Source: Prunus persica
Lineage: Eukaryota; Streptophyta; Magnoliopsida; Rosales; Rosaceae
Assembly: GCF_000346465.2 (NCBI RefSeq)
Contig: NC_034014.1
Coordinates: 21,287,457 to 21,351,456, forward strand
Direction: 5' to 3'
DNA length: 64,000 bases
In this document: one piece after another, positions 1 to 13,317 of the stretch
How positions within the stretch are numbered: the stretch's first letter is position 1
Layout: each line of letters begins with the position of its first letter
The notes under the pieces: generated by a model
Databases searched by the model: none
Seen by the model: the letters and a program-made list of their open reading frames with translations, nothing else
Told to the model about the DNA's origin: nothing
Made by a program: the position numbers and the translations under genes

Positions 1-590
1 AAATGATAATTAGGAAATGCCATTTTATCACATTTCCATGTTTCGTTTGTGTAGTATTAGGAATGAAAAATTTTCAATTTTCCAATAATACTTTTAACTT
101 TTTTATTAAAAAGAAAGAAATATGAAGAGTTTTTCAAGGGTAAAGTATTTTAAAAAATAGAATAGAGATAAGTTAGTCATAAAAATTTGCATTAAATGCT
201 TTCCCAAGTTGGGGGGGAAATTTCCCCAAGCTCATCCAAGGGTATGAAATTCCCCTATGTGGAAAGTTCATACACCCATGAGTCCATAATTGCATTCCCA
301 AGAGTGCACTTACCAAACATGGAATTCAATTTCAAATCCTTTCACAAACTCCTAAACTTTGAACCAAACAGGCATTTCTTGTGAATCTTTTTACCCCTCA
401 CCTGAGAAAGCATTTGATTCAATTTTTTCTAACTAACTTATCTCTATTCTAAATTTCAAGTACCACTTTTTATTAATAACTTTAAATAAAGAATAATAAA
501 GGGTATTTTGGAAAACTGAATAATTTTTTATTCCTAATACTACTACACAAATCAAACATGGAAATGAGAGAAAATGTTTCTTTATGTGCC
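1..590. repeat. Long terminal-inverted-repeat element (MITE/MULE-like), cut by window start
   Basis: Bases about 27-180 reappear in reverse complement at about 432-585. Shared stretches include a GTAGTATTAGGAATG-like block near 50 and its complement near 535, and AGAATAGAGATAAGTTAG near 160 with its complement near 435. The arms are roughly 150 bp and diverged, around a ~250 bp core with no convincing coding potential. Long arms and a non-coding core suit a Mutator-like or other non-autonomous DNA element. The true left end lies outside the window, so target-site duplication cannot be tested. Confidence 0.7.
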
Positions 591-3500
591 GAATGTATTT
601 TGAACTGTCGTTTAACTTAATTGTAATAATCTAACCTTAACACGAAGGTTAATATTTTTTATGTGTATTAAAAAGAATGATCATGGGGAATATTTCTTTT
701 TCTTCTATCATGGGTTAGTAGGCCCCCAATAAAATAATAATAAATGTTGAAATAGCCTTACTGAACGCATGGGAACGATAATTTGTCAGAATAAGAGCAT
801 CAACAAGCCGGAGTTTATGCCCAGATGCCAACACGTATGACTTGTCTCCTTCTGCATCCACCCTTGGATTAATTTGGATCAATAATTTCTCCCTCTACTA
901 AGAAAACCCACTCAAATTTTAATATTCTTCGTCATGGACTTATACGGCAATATAATATTTTAAATCATAATTTAGGGGATGGAAATATATAGGTTTGCAT
1001 TTACATATTCCACTGCAAAATGCAAATATTTTTCATGGAATTTTATAGTTAGTTGATTTCATATATATCTTTGAACAATATAGAAAACATGTGATTACTT
1101 TCTAATGCAATGCAAATATTAAGAATTGAAATTATAATTAAATGAGGATAATATGGTAAATTCACACTTTTTCATATATAAAAAATTAAAATTAAAAGAA
1201 AAATCAGATAATGAATTTTATTTTTATAGAACACAACTACCTATTATCTTTTTTAATTCTAAAATAAAATAAATTTTTTTAAAAAAAATCTCTCACAGGC
1301 GCGGAAGCGCGTGTAAAGAAACTAATAAATAATTAAAGGTAAAAAGGAAATAAGGGTCTATATCCAACAAAAATATCTCTTATTAAAATAAAAGAATGAA
1401 TATAAAAAATAAAAAGCCTATTGCTGCGTGCATGAACGCTGATTGAGAAGTTAGTATATATTTAAAGAGTAAAGAACAAATTATTTACTAATCATGTTTG
1501 TAACTTGGGCCATTTACTTGTGGTGATCCAAGGAAACAAAAAATAACTAAAACGTGAGCTTAGAGTATTCATAATGGGTTTTCTAAAATGGAGAGATTTT
1601 TAGGAGCTCCTAAATTTGAGGAGAGATAAAGAACTCCTAAAGACTCTCTAAAAAAAACTTTTGTGTGTGTTTTAACTAATTTTCAACTAAAAAATAAGTA
1701 TCACATGACAAGAAAAGATACTTTGAATTTGTTGTTGATATGTCATTTTGTGGTATTTAATGTCGGTGCTTCTTTATGCTTTGCTTTGGAACTATTCAAA
1801 TTTGGTACTTATATTGTTCATGACATGATGTAAACGTCGATATTATTATTAGCTCCTCCTCCTCCTACGATTATGTCGCATCTCCTGACTCTTCTACTGG
1901 TTTCAGATAATTTATTATCTAACAGCACGAAACAACCGACGGTCAATGGAGAAAGAAAGTGTTGGATGAGGAGGTCTGTCCACATCACTTGTACGATCAC
2001 TTTCATAAGGCCCTATGATGGGGGAGTCTCTCTTTTTTGTGAGAATGGTTGTACGCGTGATACATGATCGGACCGCCTCACTCAAGACTTTCCTGATGCA
2101 CTGCTCGGATATAATGTTATATTTCCATGCTAGCATACATTCACCAATCACCATCTTAGTTTGAAAAATGTATATTTGATTGATTTGGCCGCCTCTACGC
2201 TTAGACAGTTGGCCTAACCAATGGTTCATGAGTATTTTGTGATGCGTGATACAAGAGACGGATCAAGAGAATGGAACAAGAAGAATACAACCAAATGGAA
2301 TATGAGAAAAAAGGTGTGTACAAGGGTTCAATTTTTCAAGAGACAGCTTCATCAGCTTACAACCAAATTTAACATAATTTATTCATGACTGAAAAATGAA
2401 AAGACCAAAGTAAATATTCGAAACTAATTAATATAAGAGAAAAGTGAACGATGAATTCCCATTAGACTTTACAAAAAAAATCAAAGAAAGTTGGCAGTGG
2501 TGCAATTTTTGAAAGGATCAAGGTTATTGTTGGGCATATTTGGATGTTTTATAAAAGGAACTTTAGAAAAAGTTAAACGTCATTCATTTGCAAGCTTTCT
2601 TAAAAACTTTAGCAAAGACTCATTTTGTCTTTATCATGGGATTCAAACTTGAAACCTCTATGCTATGCGAGATTTAAAAACATATTTTCTTCGTGCAACC
2701 AGTCGTAAGTGCTCTATAAGCCTTATATCTTGAGTGGTCTTGTAGTTTCATGTGATATCACTCTGGCATCTATGTAAGTAAAAAAATTGACCCACCAGAG
2801 ATCACATCAAAAAAATAATAAAAATTATTAGACGAACGAATTAACTAATGGTATAGCCATTTGTAACATTACAGTGTTTTTTTTAAATTTTAAATGATAG
2901 AGACTGCAAACTGCAAGGGATCTTGGTCATTTAACCTCTACATGTTGGAAATCGGATGAAAGGTGTGAACCAAGGAGAAGGAATGACACATGTAACGGAT
3001 TTTAATTTTAGTTTGTTCTATTCTCATTGTTTTCCCCTCACCTTTCCTCTCAAAAAACAACAACAACAACAACAACAACAACAAATCTTCATCTTAATTC
3101 TAAAACAAATTGATAATTATGCATAGATCTTACAAACTGTCAAGATGAGAAAGAGAGCAGCTGTGCCGAAATGTACAAGCAACTAGAGCCATCATTTTCA
3201 AACTGTAATTGGATAACGTTGTCTCGAATGTGACATATTTTAATGTTTGAATTTTATTAGGGTTTTGTGAGGTTGGTATGGGTTTGGGTTTGGAAGGAAT
3301 CTTTGAGTTCATGGAAACGAGATACACGAGACCAGGAGACAAAACTGGGTTTGTTGAACTCAACCTTACAGATACAAACACAAGACTTCGGACTCAACTT
3401 CTCAACACTCAAAACCTAATGACGTACTATTCCAAATTCATGTTAGAGGAATCTTTCTCACCTCAGAAAGAACACATTGGACTAAACTTTGTAGGCCCAA

Positions 3501-5274
3501 ATATCCCATTTTTCTCATGCATCTCACATGTCACGGATGGATGCAATTGCCACATGTCATCATTTCATCCATTAATTTGACCATGTTTATGATGGATACA
3601 TATTGCCATATGTCATTCTTTGTCTTTTGGCTTTTTGTTATTATTTTTTTTAATTTTTTAATTTTTTTTTTTGTAACTACGAATTTCATGTTCTGATCAA
3701 TGGGTATTTTCGGCAGTCCATTTCTAAATAGTTTGACAATGGGCCTGCCTCTATATTGGAACTCATTTTTATCCTATTTGCGAAAGCCCCATTTCGCTTC
3801 CTTCATTTAAACTCCATGCTTCTTCTGTTAGCTGTATATTTGATGTCCCAAAGGACACTGGAGCTTGACATTGCAAGAGGAAAATAAATGAAGAAAACCA
3901 AGGTTCACAATGAAGTGTATGAGTGTTTCAAGTGTGAATGGTTTTACTTTTATATTCAGTCTGCTCTGCTAGATAAATTCTACAACTCGCTAATTTTAAT
4001 TTCGCGTAAAATATATGCCGATATCTCTTCAGGTGAGAGCTCAACTATTACAGGAACCTAAGCTACCTGGTAGTACCTTTTGTATTGTGTCCAAACAGAA
4101 TAATTCAAAATGAAAAGCACCAATGGGTTTGAGACTTATTTACAAGCTGGTCTGAGTTCAATGGCCTGCAATCTTTGGTGTTTGCTTCTATAACCACCAA
4201 TGCCAGATCCAAATCGGCTTAAAACAAGTCCTGACGTTTACTTTTTGGTTGGTTGGTTTGTTTTTTTTTCAAACATTACCTCCTTGGGTCTAGTTTCATT
4301 ATGGTTCTTGTCCTCTTGGGTCTTGCTCGACTGGGATCAACGTATTGCTCAACTAAGGTCAACATATAACTATAAGTTTGATGGCCTGTATAACAAGGGT
4401 AACAGGGTTTGGATCCTCGCAGGGTTTCTGATTTGGCATTAGTGATGCTTTACACTCCATAGGTTCTCCACAACTGGAGATGGCTACTCCTATTAGCACA
4501 GATAGAACTGGACATGGTACCCCAGTCAAGCCATGAATTTGAGGAAATTTCTGATCTTGAGGATTGGGTTCAAGATAAATGTGTCTCGACTCATACACGA
4601 CGCAGCATGACTAGTTAATTGGTTGAGTCAACATTACGTTATCTGCACGATTAATTGAATTGATTCGTTTAGGTTCACTAGTACTTGACACGAACTTGAA
4701 GGGTACACATGACCTAAACACGACATGGTACGACCCAGTTCGACTGTCACCCCTAAAAGTGGCCTGGAAAAAGAGTAGGAGATGGCCGGATTCTCTTCTT
4801 TCCTTCATCAAATTAATGGAGGGAATGAATGGAAAACTGAGATCCCAATAGTATGTTTTAGATTGGCTTGTAGACCATCTTCCAATAGACTACGTCAAGA
4901 TAATGCATATATCATTATAAATCACGCTCCCATTTGGTCAAGTCATCAAAAAATGTAACCAGAACTGCAACTTATGCAACCCTAATTGCTTCATCCAATT
5001 CTAGAGGCAAATAGTGGTATAATACCTAGTCCAATAACAAAGAATATTCCTCTTGGTTTTCTATTAAAACAAGAAAGTACAGAACCAAACAATGATGATA
5101 GGTACAAAGAGGGAATATTCCCCATATAAAGAACGAACAAATAGTAAGATCGTTTGGTTACCTGTACTTTTAATTCCTTCATCAAAGATCATGGAGAAGG
5201 ATGAGACTACTGTATGTGATTTACAAGCCTTCGATTTGCTAGCCAGAAAGTGTACAAAATGTTAACTGGCAAGA
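591..5274. other. Intergenic, AT-rich, no gene recognised
   Basis: No ORF here has a recognisable domain or a consistent exon structure. The ORFs around 1.8-2.2 kb and 3.1-3.6 kb are short, overlap on both strands and show no family motif. A (CAA)n microsatellite lies at about 3058-3084. The stretch near 1560-1680 resembles the start of a plant MITE, but no matching opposite end was found. The segment downstream of about 4.6 kb has CACGAC-type words seen in plant DNA-transposon relics. Confidence 0.6.
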
Positions 5275-8179
5275 TCAGTATTTGATAACATGGTGGCGCA
5301 ACCAAAGATCGTACATGACCATGTGGAATGCATCATATTTGACGGGCGGTGAATTCCACTGGAAGTGCTGCTGGACCTGATAAAAGAACAAGCCACAAAA
5401 AGAATTTCTTACTAACCTCCAACTTCTATACTTTTGGTATAAGCAACGCTTAAAAACACGCCTTCACAAACAATCACAGACACCCACAAACGACATATGA
5501 TGGAAACAGATTAATTACATAAAAATTGAAGTGCATAAGATTTTTTCAATTGTAAATGAAAGTTTTACCTTAACCAAGTTTTTGTGAAGTGTAAGAAACT
5601 CTGAATACGGTATATCCTTAAGACTTTGTTTAAGGTTATACACATCCTTCTCAGTAAGTATGACAGCAAATTTTCGCCAATCGAGAATGTCATTGAACGG
5701 CAGGTCATAGTAATTTGATAATATTACTGCAAGAAATCAAACCAATCAGCTGATAAACAATTATAAGGACCTTGAATGGTATACATTACATCTCAAGCTA
5801 AAACCAAAAGGACAAAGTCAGATGGGAAATTGAACTTCCATGTTTTGTCAATAGAAAAATTAATCACTAAGAATCCCCTCAAGTTACTGTCAATATGTAC
5901 AGTCCTAAGAGAAAGTGCAACTGCACCCTAAAACCCTTTACTGGTTGAACAGTAGTCATTGATGAGTGGCATGAAAGATTAGACTCGAGGCATACACCCA
6001 TTAGATAAGCAAAGCAGCACTACATTGAACACAGACTTGAGGCATATACCCATTGAATAAAAATGAAATAGAAACAAAAATAAAGAGATATCTGCAAGGA
6101 GAGGCTGACTTAACTTGAAATCTCTGGTCAAAATTAAAAATATTTGAAGAAAAAAAGTTTTAAATATACATAGAGAGAGAGAGAGAGGCTGATAGAGAGA
6201 TTGCTGGACATAAAAGCAGCAGCCAGAACAGAAGTTTGTAACCAAAGAAACAAAGAAGGGGAAAAGAAAAGATGAAAGATTCCTCAGGCGAAGGCAGTCT
6301 TTCTTCCCCATGGTATGGGAAAAATTGTCTTTTGCTGCTTCTTTTTTCCATCTCTATTTCTCTCTTTTTTCTAAAAATAATATGGTCACATGGCTTGATC
6401 ATTGATTTTTACCATTCAAGCAAGGATAGAATATCAAATCATTGCAATTTGGAAGAAACAAGACGATTTGAATTCTTACCAGGAATACATCCATAATGGA
6501 TTGAGTCAGTTATACGAGCGCTGTTAACCTGGGAACCGCCAGGACATATGCAGAACTTGGTGTTGTAAAATTTCTTTTGATATAACAAATTCCCTTCAGC
6601 CCTATTTATTCTGTTGTTCAATATGTAAAGTTCTGTGTCATTCTCCCATACTCGTGCCAGTATAACTCTAATTTTGGAGTTCCTATGACCGGCCCAAAAA
6701 CCGAGGGTTGTCCTGCAAAGCATGCCTCCTATTAATTAATGAACTTATATTATTAGGCTAAATCTAGTTGCAACAAAGTGATAATTACCTTCCATTTGAA
6801 CACACGTCTTAACATATAAAACAAATCATCGAATAGGTCAACCACCATGAACTATGGAAATTAATCCAAAAAGGGAGCAATACATAGTGCATGTGTAGTT
6901 CATTAAGTGATAACAGAATATATACAAGAAACTGATATCCTTCTATATTACCTGTTTTCCACATCATTTCCTCCAGCTGGAAGAGCAAATGGCTGGAGTA
7001 CTTGAGGAAGGGCAACATCTTTGTGTGGAATGAACCCAACGTCATAGCTAGGGGAGCACACAACTCGAATCGAATTCTTTACAAGAAGTGGAAATCCTTC
7101 TGTTGCCCTCACCCCAACATCATGACACGTGACAAAGAAGTGGTCCGCACCCAGGGTTCGGTTCCAGTAAGGATACTTGAATATCAAGCTCTCCACATAG
7201 TCCCGAACAATCACGGTCATTTCGTCATAAGTTGTATTCTGAAAAATCATTATATACCAACATAGGAAAGGTCAAATTCAGAGTAAGAAGTTTGCCTTCT
7301 GCATTTAGGCATTACTATTCCCATTCAAGGTGAAGCAAACTTAGACTCTCAAATAATTACATCTGTTAAAATAAAGTGGCATTGAAACAAAAACAAAATC
7401 CACCAATGGAGTTTACGTGTATTATGTGTTAGTAGTCAAAAACCACCAAATGCTTCGAAGCATTGGTACATAGAGACTAGAAAAACCAATAAGAACAGAT
7501 GAAACTAATGGAAATCAGCAACAATAAAACCATGGGTCACTGCATAGTTCATCTCCACAGTTGCACTAGTTGTAGTTATATGTCCCTAGTAAAATTCAAA
7601 ACTCATCCACACAAAAATTGAGACTTTGAGATATGTCAGATCCACAGCAACAGCAACAATGAAAAGCCCCATATATAAAGCTCTACTTTCCCACAATTTT
7701 CTCAGCAACCATACAGTTCAAACAGAATCAGATAAACTTAATACCTTGCCTCGCATCTTGTGGCAGGATATAGGGATGAAGAAGAGGTGAGCTTGATCCG
7801 GATCGTCCGTACGGAACCGACTCTCTCTGATATTCTGGAAGAAGTAGCCCTCGCTGGCGTACTTGCCAGTGAGCTTCCTGGGCGTCTGGTAATACGTCTT
7901 TGGATCGCCGTCGGGGTATATGTAGACCTTGAATTTCGCTTCCATCTCGGCGAAATTCAACCGAAACACCTCCGGCGAGTGGTAGATATCGGAAAACTGC
8001 TCATTTGTATCGGCCGAGATGTGAATGGTGGGGGAGGAGGAGAAATGGACGGAATTGAGAGAGAAGTAGATGAAGGAAAGCAAAGTGAAGATGGCGAGAG
8101 TCAATAGCGATCCCTGTAAAGAGAACAACATCGGAGAAGACGACTGTGAGTGCGGTTGCGATTGCTTGCCCAAACTCAT
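5275..8179 (-). CDS. GT47 exostosin-family glycosyltransferase
   Basis: Five exons: 7745-8179, 6952-7238, 6480-6712, 5569-5726, 5275-5376. All introns are GT-AG and phases close to a 404-residue protein. The ATG at 8179 is the first in-frame ATG. Residues about 18-40 form one hydrophobic segment after a short polar N-terminus, the type II topology of Golgi glycosyltransferases. The lumenal part has exostosin-domain hallmarks: KVYIYPDGDP, a DPDQAHLFFIPIS stretch, ADHFFVTCHDVG, LGFWAGHRNSK, KFCICPGG and SIHYGCIPVI. Plant GT47 enzymes transfer sugars to pectin, xylan or xyloglucan from nucleotide-sugar donors. The compact length and motif order resemble the XGD1/ARAD-like clade, but donor and acceptor cannot be read from sequence. 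No frameshift or missing core motif was seen. Confidence 0.93.
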
Positions 8180-9495
8180 TTGCTCTCTCTCCACTCTCAA
8201 GTGGGAACAAGAAGCTCAGCTCTAAGCTAACGCCTGCCTTTGCTGCTGCTTCGATTTGGACTTTGGATATTGATTTTTTCTTTTTTCTTTCTTCCTTTTG
8301 AGTAAAATCAATCAAGATTTGATTGTCAAGTGAGTCCATGAACCAAATTGAAGTTATAAGTTCCTGACAAATATAAATATTTTTTTTATAAAAAAAAGGG
8401 AAAAACTTTTGTTTGTTTTTTTGCTTTTTCATGGGGAATTAGAAAAGAAATGGTTGGACCCAAAGGAAGAAAATAAATAAATAAATAAATAAATAAGCAG
8501 AAAAAGGGAAATTAGAAAATCTTTTTTTCTCTGTTTTTTTTTTGGGGAAAGTAAGAAATACTCTTTAGTAAATTGGTGGTTTAGGCAACACTAGTACTCA
8601 ATTTAGGGCCCACTAATTCCCAATTTGAGGTTTGGTATTTTTTTGGCAAAACAAATGTTTTGGTGTTTGCATCTTTTGGGGTGGTAAAATTGCATGATTC
8701 ACTTTTTGGTGCTGGTTACTCTTGTCATAAGTTTTTTGATGTGTTTTGTTAACCCCAAAAAAAAAGGTGAATCATAGTGGAAAATGTTCCTACCATTCTG
8801 AAAATCTATCAAAGGAAGTTAAATTAATTTTTAAAACACATCTAATTGGCATTTGGTCTGTGAGAGAAGGTGCAAATTTAGGGTTATGATATATTCGGTA
8901 AGGGAGTATTTTTGCTCATCATTTTCACCAAAAGTGTACCATCATCACCATTCTCAACACTTAACAAATATTCATAGACAAATACAAAGCAAAGAGTTAA
9001 CATAGTATGCCTATAAACATTTATCGTGTTAAAAATAGTGGTGAGAATACATTTCAAGTTAAAGTAATGGACAAAAATATTTCCATTGGGAGTATGTGCT
9101 CTTTTTCTTGGTCCATTATGTTGATAAAATCTAGTATAAATATTCACATTTATAATTGAGTTGGGTCAAGACCCAATCAGAAAACATCAAGTTTGGTTGG
9201 AGCCTGAAAAGGCAATCCAAGATGGAAAGAACCAGGTTCCAAGTTGTCATGTTGAATGGACTATGCAACTATGCAACCCATTATAAAGTGATTCATTTAT
9301 GTTATGGGCTTGTTGGCGGGCTTGAAATTATTAATGATGTTATATACACCCAAAAGCATGATCACACCACACCCAGTAGATGGTGGTCTAAAACCCTCCT
9401 AATCTCTGAATATACATGACCCCTTCAGAAAAGGAAACCACACAGTTTTGAGTGGGAGACTTGCACAGATATTGACCATCCCAAATTGTAAAGAA
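8180..9495. other. Intergenic: GT47 upstream region and a MITE copy
   Basis: This separates the GT47 start from the 3' end of the methyltransferase gene, both on the minus strand. It holds an (AAAT)n microsatellite near 8470-8496 and the MITE listed separately. No coding region is supported; the apparent ORFs at 8001-8432 and 9156-9419 lack ATG-supported, domain-bearing translations. Confidence 0.6.
8905..9085. repeat. Short fold-back MITE, copy 1
   Basis: The segment begins TTTTTGCTCATCATTTTCACC and ends with AGTAATGGACAAAAATATTT. Its two halves are imperfect inverted complements (ATCATCACCATTCTCAACACTT against TGGTGAGAATAC). A clearly related copy with the same ends sits at 51743-51937, so this is a dispersed family rather than chance complementarity. 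Confidence 0.55.
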
Positions 9496-11992
9496 TCACA
9501 TTAAAGATTTATGGTTTTTAGGCTGTAACACATACAAGAAAATCCCACCTGCAACTGAAACATTGAGTGACTCAAACTCTCCTGCCATTGGAATGCTTAC
9601 AAGCTCACATAGCCGTCGAGATTTCTCAGACAGCCCACTTCCTTCACTGCCCAAAACCAAGCTCAGCGGCACATCTGCAAAAGAATCTGCAAGCTTTTGA
9701 GAAAGGTGAGACACTGGTTTCAGTTTTTCATCGGTCCCCGGATGGCCAGCTAGCATCTTTATTTGGAATTCATTTTTCAGGGATTCGAGATGATTCCAGG
9801 TACCAGAAACAATACGGAGCTGAAACGAGGCTCCTCGGCTAGCTCTAAGTGCCTTCTCATTGAATGGATCACAGCATCCAGGAAGAAGAAAAGCACCATT
9901 CTGTTGAATATTAGACATCTTTTAAAACATAAATTAAGAAAAATTGATCAAAGTACACAAGAAAGTGCAATAGATGCATCTTAAGATAGCATCAGAAAAA
10001 GGGAACACCAAGGAGTACGTATGATTCATCCTTGCTCCAGCTGTTTATTCAATGGATCTAGTTAAAATATGACGTCGGATTAAGATAACAGGCACATAAG
10101 CATATAGATATGAGAGGTTCGGAAAAGCAAGAACATAGCATCTCAAAATAAAAGAAGAAATAACAACTTTTAAAAATTAAAAAAAAAAAAACCAATAAAT
10201 AAACAGGAAAGAAGAGAGAATGAAATCAAATGCCTTACCCATCCAAAAGCCATAGCTGATCTGAGCAGCGTACCAAGGTTACCCGGATCCTGCAGTGAAT
10301 GATTTTTTATTGATCACTGATACAATTGCCCATAAAGTTAATGAAATCAAATGCCTGAAATTACAACCAGTAGATTAAACAGCATCTCAGAACTAAGACA
10401 TCACATTTACTTTTTCTTTTAAAGAAAAAATCAAGCAGCACGGGAAAACAAAATTTACCACAGTCTCAGCAATTAATATATAAAGTACAGAGATGAGAGA
10501 AACTTAAAATGAAATTCATTCTTCCGTGCAACAATTAGATCGAAGAGATATAGTTTGCTGCAAAAATACAAGCGCATATTTTATTTATGATAGAAAAATA
10601 TATCAAGTGATTGAGTTGCAGAAATTGTGACAAGAAAAAAGCTGTATCAGCAGAATGGCCATTACCAAATGCTTGGATAAAGCCGAATACAAATGAGGCG
10701 CTGGGCTTTAATTTGTAGAACAAGAACATAAAGAAACCACAGAATATGCCAAACCAATCAGGGAACTTCCACCCAAAGACCAAACAATTACAGCCCAATA
10801 TTTAACTTTTAGATGACAAGTACAAGTTTTCAGAGAAAAACGATGCTGAATTTTTTTCGAAATTTCATTTTTGGGCACAGGGAAAACTTTCGCAAAATGC
10901 CATTGTTTTCTGACAGTTGCTTCAACACTAGGAAAGCTTCACATGGCAGAAGACTAATCAGTATCCACACAGCCAAGAGGCGCATGATGCCATCTTTAAA
11001 ATCAAAGGTGCAAGATTACAATACTTGAAAATTTGACAGGACCTAATGTTAGGTCAGTGAAAGACTCACCTGGACGCCATCAAGGACTAGAACTCGATGG
11101 AGTGAGGGAAACCATGTCTTACAGTTTACCTCCTTTTCTTCAGAATCTATATCTGAAAAACTGGTAGGCATTCTCATTAGGGCAATTGCTTCAATAGATT
11201 CAGTTGATTGCATCCCCGAAAGTTTTTTCATCACAACAGAGCTCACTTCCACAATACGAACAGAGAAACCATCAATCCACTCAGGGACCTCAGCTTTTTC
11301 AAGTAGAAGCAAGCAATCTATTATAACAGTTTTCTCTTGCGATGACCTTTGGAACCTGTATATTTCCCTGAAAATGAAAACTTCATCATACATATTACCA
11401 GGTTTTATTATGTTTAGGAAAAACAAAATCAAAATCAAATGCAAGGAACACAGTTAGACGGCAATACAGTAGCAGTAACACAAAAAAAGGACAGAAGTTT
11501 AGAACATTAAAATTAAACCTTCCCTCCAGTTCCATATGCAATGAATAAAGATTTCAACATTGGAATTTTATCTTTTTCATCTTTCTCCAATTTCTCAGCA
11601 ATCAAACAGGACAAGAAAAATAGCATATACCCATCTGAGTTTTGTGCAAGTAAACTGATTATTGCAAAGAACCCACATAGATTCAAGTGGAAAAGAGAAG
11701 GATAAAGATGAAACCTGATAGGCGTAGCACCCACAACGAGAGCTGAACCATGACTGTGGCGATAAGATGAACTCTGTCGAAGCTTGTGGCAGTGTTTCAC
11801 GAATGGGTTAGAGGTGCTTGTTATGGAATTGACATGGGAAGGCAGAGGAAGCTTTACATCATAGTCTTCAAAGTTGCTCTGCCTCTGGGTATGGATTTGG
11901 CTTGGACCAACTGATAACTCTGAGTGCAAGTCCCAAACTTTGCGCTTTCTGGGGTCAATGGTTGACGCTGAGATGATGTTAGAGCATTGCAT
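9496..11992 (-). CDS. SpoU/TrmH (SPOUT) family tRNA/rRNA 2'-O-methyltransferase
   Basis: Four exons: 11715-11992, 11070-11367, 10239-10289, 9496-9900. They give 343 residues with all phases closing. Residues about 60-190 form the N-terminal substrate-binding part ([13 protein letters not shown], then ATPIREIYRF across the first junction). The 51-nt exon 3 encodes motif 1 in full, [17 protein letters not shown] (193-209). Motif 2 is [10 protein letters not shown] (290-299) and motif 3 spans about 311-326 (SIPMAG then SLNVSVA), which together make the trefoil-knot S-adenosylmethionine site. The family methylates ribose 2'-OH groups of tRNA or rRNA. Target RNA and compartment are unknown; the N-terminus could be an organelle presequence but is not diagnostic. 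A stop lies in frame upstream of the chosen ATG, supporting the start. Confidence 0.93.
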
Positions 11993-13009
11993 TTTTTTCT
12001 CCTTGCAAGTCTACTCACTTAAAAAATTCCTCTCGAATTCAGCTGAAGATTTCTTTTGGGCTAGGGTGGTAGAGGCCGGGTCTCTTGATGTTTTTGAAGA
12101 AGTGTTTTACAAAAGATAGTATTTTGAACTTCTATAAACGAGTTTTTTTTTTCTTTCTGTGAAGAAATCTACAATTAAACTTCAAAAAAATGAGTTTTAT
12201 AACTTTTGAAAATATATATATTCAAAAGTTCATAAACTTTTGAGGATCATTGGCGGCTAATTTTGTGAACAACGATAGAACATGTTGTTATTTATTTCAA
12301 TTTAAACACATCATAAATGCGTTATTTTATTCTCGGAGACGTTAGAGCATCTTCACTTTAATAGGGAGATGTAAATTCGAGAGTGTAAAGCCTCATCTAC
12401 ATCCTCTTTACACTAGTATGTAAATGTGATTTTTGGTACAATGTGGAAGATGCAATCTGAAAATGTAAAATTTGATTCTTTGATATTTTTTTTTTTTTTT
12501 TTTTGTGTTAACTTTTAAATGTGGCAGTACATTTGTTCTTAAGCCATTTGAAAATAATCCAGGTGACATTTTAAACACGGGACAACAAAGAGAAACATAG
12601 ATATAAGAGATAAGGAAATAAGGAGGAAGAAGAAAACTAGCGCAAAGAAAGAAGAAGGAAAAAAAATGCACGGAAAGGATAAACGCATGGAAAAAAAAGA
12701 AAAAGGAAACATAGAGAGAAGAGAGAAGGAAAGGAAAGAATAAATGAAAAAGGAAAAGAAAGAGAATAGAGAGTTTGCTTGAATTAATAATCAAAAGGCA
12801 TTTTAGGAATAATGGTGAGTGGAAAGATAGGTTTGTGTTTTTTCAAATTTACATGGTAAGTGGGGAAACAAGACAGTGACTGGAAATAGCAGCATTCTTA
12901 TTTTATTTTTCCAAACAAATATACCTAAAGTATTTTATTTTTGAAAATTTGAATGTTTCACCTTTAAAGAATATGACTTTCTGACTGATGGTTATGTGAC
13001 GGATCTTAT
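11993..13009. other. Intergenic, low-complexity A/T and purine-rich
   Basis: No gene seen. Near 12345 a TTAGAGCATCTTCA word, typical of plant MITE ends, opens a TA-rich stretch, but the matching far end was not found. Positions 12600-12790 are purine-rich low complexity, which produces a spurious minus-strand ORF. Confidence 0.5.
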
Positions 13010-13317
13010 GCTCCATTTGGATGAAAGAATTGCAAATTACATAGAATTCTAAAATGACGGAATTTAGATTTCCGTCATTTCAATTTCTGACAATTGAAAA
13101 TTTCAGTGTTTGGATTTATGTACAAAATTTGAAAATTTCAATGCTTTGATAGCTCATGTAAATTGTAAATGACAGAAATTAAATATTTCAAAAGAAAAAA
13201 AAGCTTGATAATCGACATAGAAGGTATTTCTCAAAGTATTATAAAAAAACATATCGTTTGATGAACTAAATAACTCAACTTAAACAAACAGAGCATATTA
13301 GCAAACCAAATCACTCC

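Noticed and set aside
1818..2229. Overlapping ORFs on both strands near 2 kb, considered as a transposase remnant
   Set aside because: No DDE or zinc-finger motif could be matched in any frame.
7760..8107. 115-residue plus ORF antisense to GT47 exon 1
   Set aside because: No domain; it is the complement of a clearly coding exon.
11513..11714. Possible extra methyltransferase coding sequence after exon 1 (open frame continuing to 11513)
   Set aside because: Splicing at 11715 joins ATPI-R directly to EIYRFQ, giving the continuous SpoU N-terminal domain; the read-through is ordinary open intron sequence.
12408..12794. 128-residue minus ORF rich in Phe/Leu/Ser
   Set aside because: Low-complexity translation of a purine-rich tract with no conserved features.
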